A stretch of 64,000 nt of DNA from the NCBI RefSeq assembly GCF_030704535.1, contig NC_081813.1, positions 2,876,001 to 2,940,000 on the forward strand, given 5' to 3'. The notes below the pieces were generated by a model. That model was given only the letters and a program-made list of their open reading frames with translations. It made no database searches and had not been told where the DNA came from. Source of the DNA: Vitis vinifera (lineage: Eukaryota; Streptophyta; Magnoliopsida; Vitales; Vitaceae). This document shows, piece after piece, positions 59,601 to 64,000 of the stretch; position 1 is the first letter of the stretch, and every line of letters starts with the position of its first letter. Both the position numbers and the translations under genes were made by a program.

Positions 59601-62600
59601 ATGCTTGACATAGGCTGCTTGTTTTGCTCCTTTTGGGATGATAGAGTGCTAAAGCTTTCTTATTCTTAAAATGACATTTATTTGCTTTATGAATGTTTCT
59701 AGGTCCTCTTGCTTTTAATTTAATTCTGTGTGGGATTCATTTTATTGTGCCTTCCCTGTTTTATGTTGTTATGTATCCAAAAGGTTTGCTTTGTAAGAAG
59801 GCACGTTTTTTGTTTCCATTCTCTTTTGCTTTTTTCTTTTTAAAGATACTCTTTTCTAGTTTGAGGACCTGAACTCTAGTTCCACAGTGAAATCAGAAAG
59901 TATCAAATGTCTGTAGAGATGATACTATATGGTACTTTCAGGACTATAGTGTGTGCTAACATTGCCTTGATTTTTGACAGGTGAAAGAATGCACATCAGC
60001 CTTGCTGCGTTTTGCTAAGAAGACTAACATCCCTGTGTTTTTGGTTAGTATATGATACCTGGGGCCTGGTCAACATCCTATTTCCTTTTTTCAACTGTTT
60101 TGAACTCATAACTCAGATTGGAATATGGTTGAGCATGCATTATCCTGCTAGACTACCTTCTAGCCCTTTTCTGGTTGTTAACATTTCATTGCTCCAGATG
60201 GCTGGAGTTTAGAGGGAGATGTTGTTTTCATAAGGGTTTGAATGCTTAATTTGTTTCATTGATCCTAGAAAATAGAGGGGCAGTAAATATTATGTAGCTG
60301 TGCTCTTTAAGTTTTTTGGGAAGTTTGTATAAAATCATGGTGAAAGTTTTAGCTTGTATTTGTAGGCTGAGGTTTATTGTGAGGAAGCCTGAAATTTAGA
60401 TTTTCCAACAATGCATTTGTAGGAGGGAGACAAATTTGGATATGATACTTAGAACAAAGGAGGTTTGAATTCAAAAGGATTGACCTTTAGATGCCTTTTC
60501 TAAATTGGATGTGGAAGTGTGGGCCATGTAATTGCACGTTTCTACTCTTGCTGTTGAAAAGAATTGATTTCAGGGTAGAGTGGATGAAATAGTTTTATTT
60601 TTCAGCATTTTTTTTTTCATGTCAATAAATGGAAAGCCTTTGCTTTTTCTCCAATTTTTAGAACTTCTCTTTGCTTTTTCTTCTTTTTAACAATATTGAT
60701 TAATAGTGACTTAAATGCTACTAGACAAGTCCTTCTGATTATTTTCTGAATATTGTTATTTTTTATTTTGTTGTTGCTCCTCTCTCTATCTCTCTCTCTT
60801 GGTCTGAATGTAGCTACCCTTGCTCTTGTTTTTGTGTATTTCAGATTGGACATGTGACAAAATCTGGGGACATAGCTGGGCCTCGTGTCTTGGAGCACAT
60901 TGTTGATGTTGTTTTATATATGGAAGTTGGTATTTTGTTGTATTATCTTTTCTTGGATAGTTGCTAAATCTGGTACTTGGTTAAATTATAGGCTACCTTT
61001 CTTTGTTACCATTTAAAGTCTTGTTTGGTAATTGATTTGAAAACTATTTTTAAGAATAGTTTTTGAATGCAGTTCTTTGATGTTTTGTAGAATAAATGTT
61101 TGTTTGGGAACTTGAAGTGTTTTTAACTTGTATTCTATATTTATAAATATATTTGAAAAATAACTTTTATATGTGGTATTTTATTTTTAATCATTATTCA
61201 TATTTGTGTAATTTTTTTTTTAAAACAACCTTCATAAAACAAGTGAAAACAATTAAAAGACGTTTTCTGTGAACAACCTGTTTTCTGTTTTAAGAACAAA
61301 AAACTATTTTCCGTTTTAAGAATAGAAAATTATTTTCCATTTTCTGGTCTCTAAATGTGTTTTCCTGTTTTTTCTTTTGAAGAAGAAAAAACAGCTTTTG
61401 AAAACAGTTACCAAACATACCCTAAGTTTTTGTCTACTCCCTGTAGATTTTTATCCTAGATGCTTTCAAGTTAATACATCAGTTGGAGATATCATGATCA
61501 TGAGATCCTGTGGCTTGGGATGCATCTAGGATTTGGTTTGTATTTGAAAGCTGAGATCCTGCTGTCTATGCTCTGCATGCAGTTGATCATCTTTGTCATA
61601 ATACTGAATATTTCTGAAATCACTCTCGTGGAAGAACTTGGGACTTACTGAAAACATTGACAAGAGCAATAATAATAACTGGAACCATAATAACCACAAT
61701 GAGGGGAAAAAAACAAGAAAGATGATGTTTCCGTTCTTTTAATCTTAGACCATCTTTTGAAGTTTATTTAATTTTCTTGATGCGCTTTATTTACCATATC
61801 ACATTTTATATGCCTGATTTAGTGGGTAGTTTGATTGGTTTAATTCGAAATTCCTAAGCTTATTTCTATGTACCTCATATTTTATATTGCCCCACAGGGG
61901 GAGAAGCACTCATCTCATCGATTGCTTCGGTCTGTGAAGAATCGGTTTGGGTCCACTGATGAGGTATTAATTATATTAGTGCCATATATTTTATTAATCT
62001 TTAGCATTCAGCCATGTTCATGTGTGCTCTTATGGGCTCTTTGCATACCTCTTGTGTATGTGGACTGCACCCCATCTTTTGTTAGGGGCCTTTAGTATAA
62101 ATTCCTATGCCTAAAAAAAAAGGAAAAAAAAATTTTCTTCCAAGTTAACTGTTTTTTCTTCCAAGTTTTGTGATTACTGAACCTTTAATTTCAGAATTTG
62201 GTATTGCTAATGTCTCCAGCATTCTGGGAAACAATTTTCCATCTTTGTTAATTTTGTTTTATCTTGTCAACCTAGTTAAACCCTATGGGAATGGGAATTT
62301 GAATTTCTTTGTTGAAAAGGAGTTTATGGTAATTCTTTCCCCTGAAAAATTTTCATCTCTCTTCTTATTTAAAGCTTATAATTAGCTCAAATATGCTCCA
62401 TGCCAAGTACTTGTGCTAGTTTTGCTGTTAGTTATTAAACAACAAGGCAAATAAAAATTATAAGCAAAGAATATTTGGGTTCTCCACTTTCAATGTTATC
62501 TGCTACCTTTTTAACCCAAATGTGTTTTAGAACATAGAAAATGGAGCAAGCAGGTCCTTTTCTTTTTTCCTTCTTTCTTTCCTTTTCGTTTTTGGGTCAT

Positions 62601-63629
62601 TCATGGGAAAAATTATACAACCGTCCTTGTATTTTGTTGGATTTGATATGGGAAGTGTATCCAAAACCAAAAATGTAGGATATACATAATTGGACTCTAT
62701 TATTTTTCTTAACCCATGATGAATATGACAATCAGGAATATATATACTCTATTGTTTTTATTGATGATAGATTACTTCTTTCTGTCAGCTTGGAGTGTTT
62801 GAAATGACACAATTGGGACTGCAAGTTGTTTCAAACCCCAGTGAGCTGTTCTTAAGTGAGCAGAACTCAGATTCAGAGATTTTAACTGGACTTGCGGTTG
62901 CTGTAATTATGGATGGATCTCGATCTTTTCTTCTGGAAATTCAGGTGGTACTTCTATTTTTTTTTTCCCATAATACAAATGGTCATTGCCAACTGAATGA
63001 GTCGAATGAAATTGTTTTCTAATCCATATAGGAATGGTATTATGTTGAAGATAACCTGCGCTTTGCAATCAGATTAATGATCTATTTTTAATTGTTTTGG
63101 AAAGTTCTGGTTTTCTTTGCTTGTCTGCAGACTAGTGATGCCAGAGTTAGATATATAATTTCCTTTCTAGCAAATATGGCATAAAAATTTGGTGCATCAT
63201 GATGCTTTCGAAGTACCCTGAGTTCCACCACTAATATAAAAAACTCATTAACAGGCATCAAATTGCTAGTTAAGCTCTCATTGATTTAGAGCTTTTGAGT
63301 TTGACAAATTGATGCATTTCTTTTCTTCAGGATTTGTTTGTGCAGAGAGAACAACATAATCATATTTAGAGGCCTTTTGGGCTTCAATATTTCTTCTGAA
63401 CTGTTTGTAAGGGAAGAGCTTTTCATATTTATATATATGTGTGTGTGTGTAATCTTATTTGCCTATCAAAAGGATTGTCAAGCATTGGTTCTCATCAGTC
63501 CATTTTTCTCCAACAAATCTTGTTTGAATGACTTCCATAATCTCTATGTAGGCATTATGTCTATCTGGATCAACAGTTGCAAGGCAAGTTAATGGGGTTC
63601 CAGCGAGCAGAGCTGACATGATTATTGCG
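56608..63629 (+). CDS. RADA: RADA copy 2 (organellar RadA-type ATPase), continues past window
   Basis: Visible exons: 56608-57314, 57880-57935, 58208-58266, 58358-58429, 59241-59324, 59435-59542, 59981-60043, 60845-60925, 61898-61963, 62789-62944, 63552-63629. All phases match and no stop interrupts the frame. An N-terminal basic, Ser-rich segment ([14 protein letters not shown]) looks like an organelle transit peptide. The zinc finger is [20 protein letters not shown]; Walker [11 protein letters not shown]; Walker B LVVDS; RadA motif SVKNRFGS. By homology with copy 1, four exons (end of the Lon-like domain) are beyond 64000. In bacteria RadA drives branch migration of recombination intermediates; plant RADA acts in mitochondria and chloroplasts. 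Start 56608 is the first Met; 56623, shared in context with copy 1, is an alternative. This is the only copy here that can make the protein. Confidence 0.93.
61017..61422. mobile_element. Tourist-like MITE in RADA copy 2, intron 8
   Basis: Orthologous to the MITE in copy 1 intron 8: left end AGTCTTGTTTGGTAA, right end GTTACCAAACATACCC, TAA on both flanks. It is more diverged internally than the neighbouring intron sequence appears to be. Confidence 0.65.
62083..62474. other. Segment of about 390 bp present only in RADA copy 2 intron 9
   Basis: Copy 1 passes from 'accccatctcttgtgtat' directly to 'gggttctccactttcaatg' (near 46510-46530). In copy 2 these two landmarks are separated by about 390 bp containing an A run near 62115. 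No terminal repeats were recognised, so either an insertion in copy 2 or a deletion in copy 1 is possible. Confidence 0.6.
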
Positions 63630-64000
63630 GTGAGTAATTGTTTAAATATTTTACAATACCTTTTGCATTCATGCTAGGTGGTCCTTTTACTTCTCTCTTT
63701 TCAGTCTAAATTCAACAAATTTCTGTAGATATCAGGGAATAATATAACCATGCTGTTACATTCTTTGCTATATTTGTTTCCTACTATTACTGTAGTAATC
63801 AATTCGTCATTGTTAATTAACCTGATAGTCTTTGTTCCACTTTGTCAGTGCATGGGTTTTGCTTAATGCACATAACTACAACAACTTAAAGATAACCTTG
63901 TGACTGATTTAGCACATGAGAATATTAATCCAGCATTCTTTTAGATTATAAATCTAAATAAGGTTAGCTGATCATATGTAGCTTGGCCTTTTGGATATAT

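Noticed and set aside
1-64000. tRNA, rRNA, CRISPR, operon or bacterial-type defence system
   Set aside because: I saw no cloverleaf, rRNA or array-like sequence. The gene structure is fully eukaryotic; the tRNA-Met-like matches are retrotransposon primer sites.
40970-64000. RADA duplication as a novel two-gene system
   Set aside because: Copy 1 cannot code for a full protein, so this is decay of a duplicate rather than a working pair.

Overview
The window is nuclear DNA of a flowering plant. It has intron-rich genes with GT-AG splice sites, AT-rich intergenic DNA, Ty1/copia retrotransposons with tRNA-Met-type primer sites, Tourist-like MITEs, and plant-specific families (malectin/LRR receptor kinases, GDSL esterases, a CHUP1-like protein, organellar RADA). 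The gene and repeat style reminds me of grapevine (Vitis), but that is recollection and was not tested.

Layout. 1-3.3 kb: 3' part of a Ty1/copia element ending in a 296-bp LTR. 3.8-14.5 kb: two tandem genes for malectin-like/LRR receptor kinases, same strand, same exon plan. Both have an intact-looking kinase but a lesion upstream: a frame break in the signal-peptide exon of the first and an in-frame TGA in the malectin domain of the second. 15.8-23.3 kb: two tandem GDSL esterase/lipase genes with identical exon phases, separated by copia debris carrying a nested MITE. 23.8-27.9 kb, minus strand: a complete eight-exon poly(A)-binding protein gene of 630 codons (four RRMs plus MLLE). 30.2-32.8 kb, minus strand: a four-exon CHUP1-like coiled-coil gene of 636 codons. 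33-41 kb: a gene-poor AT-rich stretch with a solo LTR, a long foldback element and local duplications.

41-64 kb: a tandem duplication of the gene for RADA, the organellar RadA-type ATPase of DNA recombination. The left copy is dead: it has a one-base deletion in exon 1 and a 5,028-bp copia element in exon 10. That element has 160-bp LTRs differing at one site and a CGGAG target duplication. The right copy is in frame through all eleven exons visible before the window ends, and it retains the empty insertion site. Homology between the copies starts in the 5' UTR, so their promoters differ.

The three tandem pairs (kinase, esterase, RADA) show duplication followed by uneven decay. I found no undescribed biological system. 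The most notable items are the recently killed RADA duplicate and the dense WRKY-core and TGACG motifs in the leader of the copia element that sits in it.
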